A program made the translations under genes and the position numbers. Of a stretch of DNA of 64,000 bases, positions 1 to 12,070 are shown in pieces (the stretch's first letter is position 1; every line of letters begins with the position of its first letter). Source of the stretch: Capsicum annuum. Its lineage: Eukaryota; Streptophyta; Magnoliopsida; Solanales; Solanaceae. The notes under the pieces were generated by a model. It was given only the letters and a program-made list of their open reading frames with translations, was not told the DNA's origin and made no database searches. The stretch lies in the NCBI RefSeq assembly GCF_002878395.1, contig NC_061115.1:219693442-219757441 (forward strand), in the 5' to 3' direction.

Positions 1-3000
1 GTGGGTGGGCCTGGGGTTCGAGAATACTGTGGGCCAAAAATCAACCAGGGCATGCTAGGGTGGTTGGGGAGCATCCTAGTTTGGTCCATTTAAATTTTCG
101 TGGCCATTTAGGTGGACAAACAAATGAAACTACACAAACTGGTCATTTTCGAGCATAGGCCCAGATTTGAGGGTAGCCCTGGGTTTCGATCGTGCTTTAG
201 GCCAAAAATCAATCGGGGCATGCCAGGGAGGTTGGGGATCATCCCAGTATGATCCATTTAAATTTTTCTAGCTATTTGGGCAGACAAACGGGTGAAATAG
301 CGTGAACAAGTTGTTTTTGGGCAAAATCGATGTGCTATAGCCCACGATTTCGAGGGTGGGCCGGAATCCAAGTATGTTGTGGGCCAAAAATTGATCGGGA
401 TATGCTAGGGAGGTTGGGGATCCTCCTAGTATGGTCCGTTTAAATTTTTGTGGCCATTTGGGTGGACAAGAGGGTAAAATGGCGTGAACGAGGCATTTTC
501 GGGCAAAATCGGTGTGCTATAGCCTCTGGTTTTAGGGGCGGGCCCAGGTTCCAGGCGTGTTGTTGGCCAAAAGTTGACTGGGCCATGTCAAGGTGGTTGT
601 GGATCATCCCAGTGTGGTCCGTTTAAATTTTTGTGGTCATTTGGGCAGACAAACGGGCAAAACGGTGCGAATGGGACATTTTCGTGCAAAATCAGTGTGC
701 TATAGCCTACGATTTCATATATGGGCTCAGTTTTGGGCATGCTGATGGTCAAAAATTAATCGGTGCATGTCTGGGAGGTTGGGGATCATCCCAGTGTGGT
801 TCGTTTAAATTTTTGTGGCCATTTGGGTTTAAAAATGGGTGAAATGACGCGAATGGGGCATTTTCGTGCAAAATAGGTGTGCTCCGGCCCACGATTTCAG
901 GGGTAGACCCGAGGTCCGGGTCTACTGTGGGTCGAAAATTGATCGTGGTATGCCAGGGAGGTTGAGGATCATCTTAGTTTTGTCCATTTAAATTTTCATG
1001 GCCATTTGGATGGACAAATTGGCAAAATGGCATGAACGAGGCATTTTTGAGTGATATCGGTGTTCTATAGCACACAGTTTTGGGGGTGGGCCTGTGGTGC
1101 GGAGGTGCTGTGGATGAATATCTACTGAGGCATGCCAAGGAGGTTGGGGATCGTCATAATATGGTCCGTTTATATTTTTGAGGCTATTGGATGGACAAAC
1201 GGGCAAAACAGCGCTAACGGGGCATTTTCGGTCGAAATTGGTGTGCTATAGCCCACGTTTTCAGGTGTAGGCCCGGGATGCGGGAGTGCTGCAGACCAAA
1301 AATCAATTAGGTTGGGCCAGGGTGGTTGGGGATAGTCTTAGTGTGGTCTATTTAAATTTTTGTGGCCATTTGGGTGAACAAACGGGCAAAAATGCACGGA
1401 CAGGGCAATTTTGGGCGAAATCAGTGTGCTAAAGCCTACGGTTTTAGGGGTGGGCCCGGGGTCCGATCGTACTGTGGGCTGATAATTGACCGGGGCATGC
1501 CAGGAAGGTTAGGAATTATCCCTGTGTGGTACGTTTAAATTTTTGTGGCCGTTTGGGTGGACAAATGGGAAAAATGGTGCAAAGGAAGCATTTTTGAGTG
1601 AAATCGGTATGCTATAGACCACGATTTCAGAGTGAGCTTGGGGTCCGGGCGTGCTGTAGGTCAAAAATTAACCGGGCATGCCAGGGAGGTTGGGGATCAT
1701 CCTAGTGTGGTCCGTTTAAATTTTCATGGCTATTTCGATAGACAAACAGGTGAAACAGCACAAACAGGGCATTTTCAAGCGAAATCGATGTGCTATAGCC
1801 CACAGTTTTATGGGTGGGCGTGGTGTCGGGGCATACTTTGGGCCAAAAATCAGCCAGGGCATGCTAGGGAGGTTAGGAATCATCTCAGTATGGTCCGTTT
1901 AAATTTTCATGGCCATTTAGATGGACAAACGGGTGAAACGGCACGAACGGGGTATTTTCGAGCAAAATCAGTGTGACATAGCCCATGGTTTTAGTGGTGG
2001 GCCCAGGGTCCGAAGATGCTATAGGCCAAAAATCGACTAAGGCATGCCAGGGAGGTTGGGGATTATCCTAGTGTTGTCTATTTAAATTTTCCTGGCCATT
2101 TAGGTGGAGAAACGGACGAAACGGTGCAAACAGAGCATTTTAGGGTGAAATCTGTGTGCTATAACCTACGATTTTGAGGATGGGCTTGGGGTCCGAGCGT
2201 GCTATAGGCCGAAAATTGACCGAGGCATGACAGGGAGGTTGGGGATCATACCAATGTGGTACATTTAAATTTTTTGGCCATTTAGGTGGACAAACGGACG
2301 AAATAGCGCGAACGATGCATTTTCGAATGAAATTAGTGTGCTATAGCCCACGTTTTTGGGGGTGGGCCTAGGGTTCGAGCGTGATGTGGGCCAAAAATTG
2401 ACCAGGGCATGCCAGGGTGGTTGGAGATCATTCTAATATGGTTCATTTAAATTTTTATGGCCATTTGGGTGGACAAACGAGGGAAACGGCACAAACGGGT
2501 CATTTTTTAGCGTTGGCTCAGTTTCGGGGATAGGATCGGGGTTCAGTCGTACTGTAGGCTAAAAACTGATCAAGTCTTGCCAGGGAGGTTGGGGATCATC
2601 CCAATGTAGTCCTTTTAAATTTTCATTGCCATTTGGGTGGACAAACGGAAGAAATGGGGCATTTTTATGTGAAATCAGTGTTCTATAGCCCACGGTTTCG
2701 GGGGTAAGCCCGAGGTCCAAGTGTGCTGTATGCGGAAAATTGATTGGGGCATGCCAAAGAGGTTGGAGATCATTCTAGTATGGTCCGTTTAAGTTTTTGT
2801 GGCTATTTGGGTGGACAAACGGGCAAAACAACGCGAATGGGGCATTTATGGGCGAAATTAGTGTGTTATAGCCCATGGCTTTGGGGTTAGGCTCGGGCTC
2901 TGAGAGTTCTATGGGCCAAAAATCTATTGGGGCATACCAGGGAGGTTGAGAATCATCCCAGGGTTATCTATTTAAATTTTCATGGCTATTTGGGTGGACA

Positions 3001-5397
3001 AACGGGCAAAACAACGCGAACTAGGCATTTTTGGGCGAAATCAGTATGCTATAGCCCACGATTTTGGGGGTGGGCTCAGGGTCAGGGCGTGTTGTAGGAC
3101 AAAAATCGACCGGTGCATGCCAGGGAGATTGGGTATCGTCTTAGTGGGGTTCGTTTAAATTTTTGTGGTAATTTGCTGGACAAACAGGAGAAACGGCGCA
3201 AACGGGGCATTTTCGGGCGAAATTAGTGTGCTATATCTCACTATTTCATGGATGGGCCCAGGGTCCGGGCGTGCTGTGGTTAAAAAATCTATCGGGACAT
3301 GCCAGGGAGTGTGGGGATCATCCCAGTATGGTTCGTTTAAGTTTTTGTGGCCATTTGGATGGACAAACAGGCAAAATGGTGCGAACGGAGCATTTTGGGG
3401 CAAAATTGGTGTGCTATTCAGGGTACGAGAATGCTGTGGGCCAAAAATTGATCAAAATTTTCCAGGAAGGTTGGGGATATCCCAGTGTGGTCAGTTAAAT
3501 TTTTATGGCCATATGGGTGGACAAGCGAGCGAAATGGCTCAAATGGGGCATTTCAAGAAAAATTGGTGTGCTATAGCACTCGGTTTTGGAGGTGGTCTGG
3601 AATTCGGGTATGCTGTGGGTCAAAAATTAACCAGGGTATGCCAGAAAGGTTGGGGATCCTCCTAGTGTGGTCCATTTAAATTTTCGTGGAAATTTGGGTG
3701 GACAAGCAGGTGAAACAACGTGAACGAGGTATTTTTGGGAAAAATTGATATGCTATTGCCCACGATTTTAGAGGTGGTCCCAGGGTCCAGGCGTGATATT
3801 GGCCAAAAACTGACCAGGGCATGCCAGGGTGGTCTGGGTATACTATTGGCCAAAATTCGATCGGGGCATGCAAACAGGATGTTTTCGGCAAAATCGGTGT
3901 GCTATAGCCCATAATTTCGTATGTGGGCTCAGGTTCGGGGTTCTGTGGGTCAAAAATCATCAAGGGCATGTCAGCGAGGTTGGGGATCATCCCAGTATGG
4001 TCCGTTTAAATTTTGGAGGCCATTTGAGTGTACAAACAGGCAGAACGACGCGAATGGGGCATTTTCTAACGAAATAAGTGTGTTATAGCCCGCAGTTTTA
4101 AGGGTGGGCCGGGGTCCGGGCGTGCTCTGGGCCAAAAATTGACCAGGGCATGCCAGGGAGGTTGGGGATCATCTCAGTATTATCTATTTAAATTTTTGTG
4201 GCAATTTGGATGGACAAACTGGCAAAACAGCACGAACGGGGCATTTTTGGGCGATGTCAGTGTGCTATAGCATATGGTTTCAAGGGTGGGATTGGGGTAT
4301 GGGCGTGCTGGGGGCCAAAAATAAACTAGTGCATGCCAAGGAGGTTGGGGGTCATCCCAGTATAGTCCATTTAAATTTTTGTAGCCATTTTGATGGACAA
4401 ACGAGTGAATCGGCGTGAACGGGGAATTTTCAGGCAAAATTGATGTGCTATAGCCCATGATTTCAGGGGTGGACCCGAGTTCTAGGCATCTTGTCGATCG
4501 AAATTCAACCAGGGCATGCCAGGGATGTTGGGGATCATCCCAGTTTGGTCCCTTTAAAGTTTTGTGGCATTTTGGGTGAAAAACAGGCGAAACGATGTGA
4601 ACGGGACATTTTTAGGCAAAATCGGTGTGCTATAGCCTACAGTTTCAGGATTAGACCCGGGGTCCCGGCGTGCTGTGTGCTAAAAATTGACTGGGGCATG
4701 CCAGAGAGGTTTGGGATCATCCCAGTGTGGTCCGTTTAAATTTTTGTGTCCATTTAGGTGAACAAACAGATAAAACAGCGCGAACGGGGAATTTCAGGTG
4801 AAATTGGTGTGATATAGCCCATGGTTTTGGGGGTGGGCCCGGGTCCGAGCGTGCTGTGGGTTAAAAATTGATCGGGACATACCAGGGAGGTTGGGGATCA
4901 TCCCAGTGTTGTCCGTTTAACTTTTCCTGGCTATTTGGGTGGCCAAAAGGGCAAAACAGCGCAAACGGGGCATTTTTAGGCAAAATCAGAGTGCTATAAC
5001 CCACGGTTTAGGGGGTGGGCCTGGGGTTCGGGCGTACTGTGGGCCAAAAATTGACCGAGGCATGCCAAGGAGGTTGTGGATTGTTTTAGTGTGGTCCATT
5101 TAATTTTTGTGGCCATTTGGGTGGACAAATAGGCGAAACGCCAGGAACGGGGCATTTTCGAGCGAAATTTGTGTGCTATAGCCCATGATATTGATGGTGG
5201 GCCCAGGTTTCGAGTGTATTGTATGTCAAAAATCAACCAGGGGCATGTCAGGGAGGTTGGGGATCGTCCCAGTGCAGTCCATTAAAATTCTCGTGGCCAT
5301 TTGGGTGGACAAACGGACAAAATAGCGCGAACGGGGCATTTTCAGGTAAAATTGGTGTGCTATAGTCCACGGTTTTGGGGGTGGGCCCAGGGTTCGA
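1..5397 (+). repeat. 183-bp satellite array, block 1
   Basis: About 30 head-to-tail monomers. Landmarks recur once per monomer in fixed order: GTCCGTTTAAATTTT, GGCCATTTGGGTGGACAAAC, GGGGCATTTTCGGGC, GTGCTATAGCCCACGG, a G-rich run (GGGGGTGGGCCCGGGG), GGGCCAAAAATTGACC, and GCATGCCAGGGAGGTTGG followed by GGATCATCCCAGT. The TTTAAA landmark lies near 86, 256, 435 and 617, giving spacings of about 170-182 bp. Monomers differ mainly by substitutions at CG-containing positions and by small indels. The block ends inside a monomer where the LTR element begins. I see no gene in it; open frames here are satellite translations. Confidence 0.97.
5393..5397. repeat. Left target-site duplication (TTCGA)
   Basis: The five bases TTCGA precede the left LTR and nearly match TTCGG just after the right LTR. 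The satellite text GGGTTCGGGC is restored if the element and one copy are removed, so the element landed inside one monomer. Confidence 0.75.
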
Positions 5398-6144
5398 TGA
5401 TGCGGGGAAAATAAGAGAAACACGAAACAAATCCAAAACAGTCCACTAATCTGAAGGATTTGAGGACTAAGATGAAGACCACTCTCGGATTCGCTACAAC
5501 CACACAATAACATGATAAAGAGGTGTGTTTTTAACACCAAAACAGCCACAATACACAATGAACAAGATGAACACAGTGAATACAAAATTCAGATTCAACA
5601 AAGACACAAAACAGTCCACTACAAATCTGAAATGTAAAGATAGATAGATAGATCAAATGAGGCAATAATATTAACAACCCAAGAATTGTTACACTCTTGG
5701 ACCTTTAATACTACACACAACACTAACCTATCTCCTACATAGGAACAAGAGGGACCTTGATCTATCAATGAACCCAACGTTTCCAAGTGTGAATCCAACA
5801 CGAGAGATTCCACCCTCAAGTTGAAAATCCTAGTTACATGGATTTTGGCTTTGGGAGCCTTTCTCATAAGAGAGAAATGTGTCTAAGTGTGATACAACAT
5901 CAATATTCAGCCAAGTCTAATGAATGAAACCCTAGAAGGTTGTATTTCTAGTGTATTACAAGAATAGTGTGAAATGTCCAAAATGACCCCTTAGTCAAAG
6001 TCTTCAAGTGGGCTCCCTTGGAGTGCATTGTTTGGACTGATTTTGGAGCCTATTTAGGACTTCCTTTGCACTTCATGTATACACTCCAAGTCTTGGGTCA
6101 ATTCACTCTCGCACTCACCCACCTTCGTGGTCGTACCCGTATTA
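5398..6144 (-). repeat. 3' LTR of the minus-strand element
   Basis: The plus strand starts TGATGCGGGG and ends CCCGTATTA, so the canonical terminal CA has become TA. It aligns throughout with 8810-9557. The TATA-like site found in the other LTR is altered here: GTATTTCTAG near 5942-5951 replaces GTATTTATAG. A short GATAGATAGATA run lies near 5638-5652. Open frames inside are not genes. Confidence 0.92.
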
Positions 6145-6157
6145 TCCTCCCCTTCTT
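6145..6157 (-). other. Polypurine tract of the minus-strand element
   Basis: The minus strand reads AAGAAGGGGAGGA and abuts the 3' LTR. This is the expected place and composition for the plus-strand DNA primer of an LTR retroelement, and it sets the element's orientation. Confidence 0.85.
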
Positions 6158-6424
6158 AAAAAGGATTCGACCTCGAATCCGTACCTTGCAAAATCAAAAG
6201 AGAAGAAAAACAAGCACACATCCTCATGGCATAAGGGTTAGGGTTAATGCAACAAAAATCAATCTAACAAATAACATCTTCATCCCAAGGTGGTACCACT
6301 TGAAGTACAACCAAAAATCCTTTGGGTTGATCGTGCAAAGCTTAGTACAAATGTCACAAAGAAAGTGGCTATGAAGAATATCAATAAATAATGAGCATGG
6401 GCCGAGACAACTCCTACCATACCC
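6158..6424 (-). other. 3' interior of the element, remnant of a polyprotein end
   Basis: No convincing gene. At 6179-6144 the minus strand reads D-S-R-S-N-P-F, a TAA stop, then E-G-E-D. This resembles the end of plant Ty3/gypsy polyproteins that run into the polypurine tract (a DLRxNPFQEGEDD-like motif), with a stop where the family usually has Gln. An overlapping minus-strand open frame at 6280-6486 encodes a hydrophobic stretch but has no recognisable domain. Confidence 0.5.
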
Positions 6425-7147
6425 TTAGATGGTACTAGGATCGAATGGGAGAAGTAGCCATGGACATGGGTTTCGGCCACTTTCACGTTCCCCTAAGGTG
6501 TCGTTCTCAAAATTAGGCATACCCTCTAGATCATTAGTTGAAATATCATGAGCACAAAGAGGGTAGAGAAAGGTATCACACAATCTAACTTCAGCTATGG
6601 TGTCCTTATGCATGTACTCACTAGCTTCTAGTCCATCACCACTAGTATACTCAACATAGGGAACACATAAAGAAAAAGTAGATGGAATTTCTAAGCATGC
6701 ACCACCTTTTATTTCAAGAGAATAATCCCCACATAGATATAAATCACCATAGGAAGCAAAGGAATAATTCACAAAAACATTTTTACAAGAACAATCACAT
6801 TTCGGTTTTCCCAAGTAATCAAGCAAATCATGGTCATCTTCACCCAATTGACTATTCCTTTTCAAGACTACACATTCCCTACCCTTAAGAGTGCTCTCAT
6901 CTTCCAAGAAGAGATTTCTATCTTGATGAGGAATGTTGTCACACCATAGTGGGTTATCATATAGGCTATAGCTTCCAAGACAAGCCATGCCGTCAACATC
7001 ACTTACACCACTAGGTTCATTAGGAGTAAATAAACTATCTTCAAACATGACATTATGCCTAAAGAGTGAATGATCTAACCCGCGGATAGATTTGGAACTT
7101 TCACTCTCTAAGGAATCATTATCAAGTTTCAAAGATATGTCAAGCAC
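6425..7147 (-). pseudogene. Unidentified element-borne ORF, probably frameshifted
   Basis: This 240-codon open frame lies in the interior of the non-autonomous element, on its coding strand. I do not recognise it. The product is acidic and rich in Asp, Glu, Ser and Leu. It has a Cys cluster (CDCSC) about half-way along but no reverse transcriptase, protease or integrase motif. The only start at its upstream edge is GTG, with an in-frame stop a few codons further up. The frame begins just inside the end of the 7129-7479 frame in another register, so a small indel near 7130-7150 probably split one longer reading frame. The composition differs clearly from the satellite, so this is not a satellite shadow. 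It may be a structural or accessory ORF kept by the non-autonomous family, or a decayed remnant. Confidence 0.4.
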
Positions 7148-7479
7148 ATGATAACCCTATGAGCCAAACAAACATTAGCATTTTTACAACAACATAGACT
7201 CATAGGTTCACTCATTTTTCCTTGGCCAACATCTTTAAATCCTTCACTCACTTGAGATTCATTAATCACATCACACATATCCTCAAGTGGTGAGAAAGTT
7301 TTACTCACAAGTTGGGAAGCAACTTTCTCCGGGAATCTCTCAACGCAAGGTGCTTTGACAATTGGATTTTGTGGGTAGAGTTTGGGTAGCAATTGGCATA
7401 TAATTTCAATGTGCCTTTTCATATCTTCAATATTGTCATTGATACAATCACATGTGGCATTGAAATTATGGAAAGCCAT
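7129..7479 (-). pseudogene. Unidentified element-borne ORF, upstream part
   Basis: A 116-residue minus-strand frame from the first ATG at 7479. A TTG four codons further upstream is a less likely start. It begins MAFHNFNATCDC and continues through a mostly helical-looking segment to a Cys-rich end (CCCKNANVC). No known domain is visible. It overlaps the next frame by 19 bp in a different register, which suggests a frameshift in an originally single ORF. Its position, after a long leader and before the rest of the interior, is where gag would lie, but I see no gag motif or zinc knuckle of the CCHC form. Function unknown. Confidence 0.38.
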
Positions 7480-8793
7480 TGTACCTAACAAAAAGACACA
7501 ACAAACAAAGAAAACAAATAAACTTGTTAGATCAAAAATGCCTCACCACACTCTCACTCTCGGTTTTACCTCACACTTGGTTTCACAAATGTTGAAAGCC
7601 GGCTTGTACTTCGTGAGTGATTGAGTGTCGAGTCTACTCTTGTCCCAGAATGGATTTTTGTTTGAAACTCAAACAAAATCTTGTAGGACTTGAGTCAAGA
7701 ACTAACAACGAATTAAAAAAGATAAAAGTACACAACAAATGTAAACACGAACAAATGGACACAAAACTAACTTACAAGCTAGTAGGAGAATACTAGGTTT
7801 TCAATTAGTGTTCGAACCAACAAACGAACTAAGAGACGATAAAATGAAACTAAGAAATCTAAAATTTGAGCCAAAATTTTTACATGAACAGTAAAAAATG
7901 ATGATGTGGCAGTCACGTATTGGTTGCGGTTTCTCAATTTTATATTTCAATTTCAAGTTCTGGTCCCATTGTAATTTGGGAAGGATGACAATTGGTTTTG
8001 GAGGGAAAACACAAGTCTTGAATCTCTACAAGTCCACTCTTAAAAGGATGACTTTTGTCTTGTACTAGTCCCACAAGACAAGGTTCTTGAAACAAGAAAA
8101 AGTAGTTTGTCCCAAAACACAAGGTTCTTGAAATAAGAAAAAGCTGAAAAGTAGAAGTCTAGTCTAGGGAGTGTTGGGAAATGGTTGTTAAAGTCTTTTG
8201 TGGTTGTAGGAAAAGCCTTTGAGCCACAAGTCTTACACCTTAAATCTTGGATTTATGCCTTGCAAGTATAACATCAATTCACACTCTCTTTCTTTAACTT
8301 ATAAGATCAACAACTACCTTTTCTTCAACAACATATAGAGATAGTGAAGAACACCAAGAACACAAACTTTGAGTCTTGAAGTTCTAAGGTTTAATTTATA
8401 CCTCAAACATCAAAAACACTTTTCCAAGCTTAAAATCTGTGACAAAAACTCCACAATACACGGTCAAACCTTGAACCAACAACACACCACACGTCCAAAA
8501 TAGTCCAAACTTTAAATCCGCAACAACAATACCAACAACAATCTGTCAAGTCCAAGTTCACAATAACAACATCAACAACAAAGGCTCAACTCAAGATATG
8601 GACTCAAAGTGTTATTGAAGAACAATAATAACACTAAAAACACTTAAGACAAGTAAAAATATCGGCCAAGACACAACAAGAATACAATTTTCAGCCAAGA
8701 ACACAAAGTGGACAGATTGCTATTTTCTGGAAATTTCCTTTTTTTTTTCAAGTCTCAAGCCCAAGATTGATCTTGTTAGAACAAAATCAAAGA
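7480..8793 (-). other. Long untranslated leader of the minus-strand element
   Basis: About 1.3 kb without a convincing gene, T-rich on the element's own strand. A 60-codon open frame at 7940-8122 has no features and no supporting context. A near-identical pair of ~25-bp direct repeats starting ACAAGGTTCTTGAAA lies at 8078-8102 and 8119-8143. Confidence 0.6.
8078..8143. repeat. Pair of short direct repeats in the element leader
   Basis: ACAAGGTTCTTGAAACAAG at 8078 recurs at 8119 as ACAAGGTTCTTGAAATAAG, both followed by AAAAAG. The offset is 41 bp. This looks like a small tandem duplication. Confidence 0.7.
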
Positions 8794-8807
8794 TGGATTT
8801 GATACCA
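8794..8807 (-). other. Primer-binding site, initiator tRNA-Met type
   Basis: The minus strand reads TGGTATCAAATCCA, two bases after the 5' LTR. The first eight bases match the complement of the 3' end of plant initiator tRNA-Met (TGGTATCAGAGCCA); two of the next six differ. The position next to the LTR is diagnostic. Confidence 0.82.
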
Positions 8808-8809
8808 AA

Positions 8810-9557
8810 TGATGTGGGGAAAACAAGAGAAACACGAAAAAAACTCCAAAACAATCCATTAATCTAAAGGATTTGAGGACTAAGATTGTGACCACTCTTA
8901 GATTCACTACAACCATACAATAACAAGATAAAGAGGTGTGTTTTCAACACCAAAACAGCCACAATACACAATGAACAAGATGAACACAATGATTACAAAA
9001 TTCAGATTCAACAAAGACACAAAATAGTCCACTATAAATCTGAAATGTAAAGATAGATAAATAGACCAAATGAGGCAATAATATTAATAACCCAAGAATT
9101 GTTACACTCTTGGACCTTTAATACTACACACAACACTAACCTATCTCCTACGTAGGAACAAGAGGGACCTTGATCTCTCAATGCACCCAACATTTCCAAG
9201 CATGAATCCAACACGAGAGATTCCACCCTCAAGTTGAAAATCCTAGTTACATGGATTTCGGCTGTGGGAGCCTTTCTTATAAGAGAGAAATGTTTATAAG
9301 TGTGATACAACATCAATAATCAGCCAAGTCTAATGAATGAAACCCTAGAAGGTTGTATTTATAGTGTATTACAAGAATAGTGTGAAATGTCAAAAATGAC
9401 CCCTTAGTCAAAGTCTTCAAGTGGGCTCTCTTGGAGTGCATTGTATGGACAGATTTTGGAGCCTATTTAGGCCTTCCTTTGCAATTCACGTGTACACACC
9501 AAGTCTCGGGTCAATTCACTCTTGCACTCACCCACCTTTATGGTCGTACCCGTATCA
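8810..9557 (-). repeat. 5' LTR of the minus-strand element
   Basis: The plus strand starts TGATGTGGGG and ends CCCGTATCA, giving perfect TGAT/ATCA terminal inverted repeats. It pairs with 5398-6144. It keeps the better-preserved ends and a TATA-like box, as expected for the promoter-bearing LTR. Confidence 0.92.
9355..9364 (-). promoter_or_regulatory. Putative TATA box in the 5' LTR
   Basis: The minus strand reads CTATAAATAC, a good plant TATA match, about 195 bp into the LTR. The equivalent site in the other LTR is mutated to CTAGAAATAC. Confidence 0.55.
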
Positions 9558-9562
9558 TTCGG
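9558..9562. repeat. Right target-site duplication (TTCGG)
   Basis: TTCGG follows the right LTR and differs by one base from TTCGA on the left. The satellite continues in phase afterwards. Confidence 0.75.
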
Positions 9563-12048
9563 GCATGTTGTGGGCCGAAAATTGACCAGGGCATGCCAAG
9601 GCTGTTGGGGATCATTCTAGTATGGTTCGTTTAAATTTTCATGGCTATTTGGGTAGAAAAACAAGCAAAACTGCACAAATGGGTCATTTTCAAGCGTGGG
9701 CCCAGTTTTGGATGTAGGCCTGGGGTTCGGTCATGATGTAGGCCAAAAATTGATTAGAGCATGCCAGGGAGGTTGGGGATCATCCCAGTGTGATCCGTTT
9801 AAATTTTTTTGTCCATTTGGATAGACAATTAGGCAAAATTAGGTGTTTTTAGAAGAAATCAGTGTGCTATAACCTACGATTTTGGGGGTAGGATCGAGGT
9901 CCAGGCGTACTGTGTGTTGAAAATCAACTGAGCCATGCTAGGAGGTTGAGGATCATCCTAGTGTCGTCCATTTAAATTTTATGGCTATTTGGATGGACAA
10001 ACGGGCAAAACGATGTGAATGGGGCATTTTCTGGCAAAATTGGTATGCTATAGCCTACGATTTTAGGGGTAGGCCCAGGCTGCGAGAGTGCTGTGGGTCT
10101 AAATTTGATCGGGGCATACCAGGGAGGTTAGGGATCGTCCTAGTGTTGTTTGTTTAAATTTTCATGGCCATTTGGGTGGACAAATGGACAAAATAGTGCG
10201 AATACAGTATTTTCAAGAGAAATCAATATGCTATATCCCACGGTTTTGGGGGTGGCCTCAGGGTCCGAGCATGTTGTGGGCAAAAAATCATCCAAGACGT
10301 GCAAGAGATATTGGGTATCATCCTAGTGTGGTCCGTTTAAATCTTCGTGGCTATATGGGTGGACAAACAGGCAAAATAGCGCGAATAGGGCATTTTCAAG
10401 CAAAATCAGTGTGCTATAGCCCATTGTTTTGGAGGTGGGCCCAGGGTCTGGGTGTGCTGTGGGTCAAAAATTGACCAGGGTGTGTCAGGTTAGATAGGGA
10501 TCGTCCCAGTATGGTCCGTTCAAATTTTAATTGTCATTTGTGTGGACAAACGAGCGAAATGGGATAAACGGGTCATTTTCCAGCGTAGGCCCAGTTTCAG
10601 GGGTAGGCCTGAGGTTCGGTCGTGCTGTAGGCCAAAAATTGACCGAGGTATACCAGGGAGTGTGGGATCATCCGAGTGTGGTCCATAAAATTTTTATGGT
10701 CATTTGGGTGGACAAACAGGCAAAATGGAGCATTTTGGGGCAAAATTGGTGTGCTATAGCCCACGATTTTGGGGGTAGGCGAAGGGTCCAGGCGTGCTGT
10801 GTGTTGAAAATAAACTGGGGCATGCCAGCAAGATTGGGGATAGTCCTAGTGTGATCTGTTTAAATATTTGTTGCTATTTAGGTGGACAAACGGGCAAAAC
10901 GATGCGAATGAGGCATTTTCAGGCAAAATTGGTGTGCTATGGCCCACGGTTTTGGGGGTAGGACCGAGCTTAGTGAGTGTTGTGGGCCAAAAATTGATCG
11001 GGACATGTCAGGGAGGTTGGGGATCATTCCAGTATTGTTTGTTTAAATTTTCATGGTCATTTGTGTGGATAAACGGGCGAAATGGCGCGGGCTTGGCATT
11101 TTTGGGTGAAATCGATATGCTATAGCCCACAGTTTTAGGGGTAGACTCGGGGTCTGGGCGTGTTGTAGGCCCAAAATTGATCGGGGCGTGCCAAGGAGGT
11201 TGGGGATCATTCCAGTATGGTTCGTTTAAATTTTTGTGGCTATTTGGGTGGAAAAACGAGTGAAACGGCATGAGCAAAGCATTTTCAAGCGAAATTGGTG
11301 TGCTATAGCCGACGGTTTTAGGGGTAGGCCTGGGGTTTGAGCATATGGTGGGTCAAAAATTGACCGGGGCATGCTAGGGAGTTGGGGATTATCCTAGTAT
11401 GGTCTGTTTAAATTTTCATGGCTATTTGGGTGGACAACAGGAGAAATTATGCAAAAGGGGCATTTTTGGGCAAAATCGGTGTGCTATAACCCACGTTTTT
11501 GGGGGTGGGCCGGGATTCAGGTATGTTGTGAGCTAAAAATTGATCGGGGTGTGCCAGGGAGGTTTGGGATCCTCCTAGTGTAGTCCGTTTAAATTTTCGT
11601 GGCCATTTGGGTGGACAAACGGGCGAAACGGCGCGAATGGGGCATTTTTGAGCTAAATCGGTGTGCTATAGCACACGGTTTTGGGGGTGGACCCAATGTA
11701 TGGGTCAATTATGGTTCAAAAATTAACCGGGGCATTCCAGGGAGGTTGGCGATTGCTCCAGTCTGGTCTGTTTAAATTTTTGTGGCTATTTCGGTGGACA
11801 AACGGGTAAAATGGCATGAACGACATGTTTTTGGGCAAAATTGGTGTGCCATAGCCCACGATTTCGAGGTTGGACCCGGAGTCCGGGCGTGCTGAGGGCC
11901 AAAACTCGACAGGAGCATGCCAGGGAGGTTGGGAATTATCCCAATGTGGTGTGTTTTAATTTTTGTGGCTATTTAGATGGAAAAACGGGCGAAACGACAT
12001 AAACGGGATGTTTCCGGGCGAAATCGATGTGCTATAGCCCATGGTTTT

Positions 12049-12070
12049 GGGGGTGGGCCCGGGGTCCGGG
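12049..12070 (+). other. Representative satellite G-quadruplex motif
   Basis: Runs of 5, 3, 4 and 3 G separated by 1, 3 and 3 bases fit the G3+N1-7 pattern. The same motif is intact in other monomers at 16517-16538, 17405-17426, 26996-27017, 33725-33746 and 37430-37451. In most monomers it is weakened by G-to-A changes. Confidence 0.6.

Larger units (their letters stand above)
5398..9557 (-). mobile_element. Non-autonomous LTR retrotransposon, minus strand
   Basis: A full LTR element of 4.16 kb sits inside one satellite monomer. Two direct LTRs of about 748 bp (5398-6144 and 8810-9557) bracket a 2.67-kb interior. Read on the minus strand, the 5' LTR at 8810-9557 is followed by a primer site like initiator tRNA-Met. 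The interior ends in the purine tract AAGAAGGGGAGGA directly before the 3' LTR. I see no protease, reverse transcriptase, RNase H or integrase, so it could only move with enzymes from a partner element. Just before the polypurine tract the minus strand reads D-S-R-S-N-P-F-stop-E-G-E-D, like the polyprotein C-terminus of plant Ty3/gypsy chromovirus-type elements. By eye the LTRs differ at about 23 of the first 305 positions (about 7-8 percent), so the insertion is not recent. The lineage assignment is inference. Confidence 0.9.

Noticed and set aside
5619..5867. 82-94 codon minus-strand frame present in both LTRs (also 9032-9316)
   Set aside because: It is conserved only because the two LTRs are copies of each other. 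No domain is visible, and LTRs of this kind do not normally encode protein.
6018..6374. 118-codon plus-strand open frame spanning the 3' LTR and interior
   Set aside because: It lies antisense to the element and crosses the LTR end and polypurine tract, which are better explained as retroelement signals.
7940..8122. 60-codon minus-strand open frame in the element leader
   Set aside because: Short, without domain, codon signal or conserved context; expected by chance in a 1.3-kb leader.
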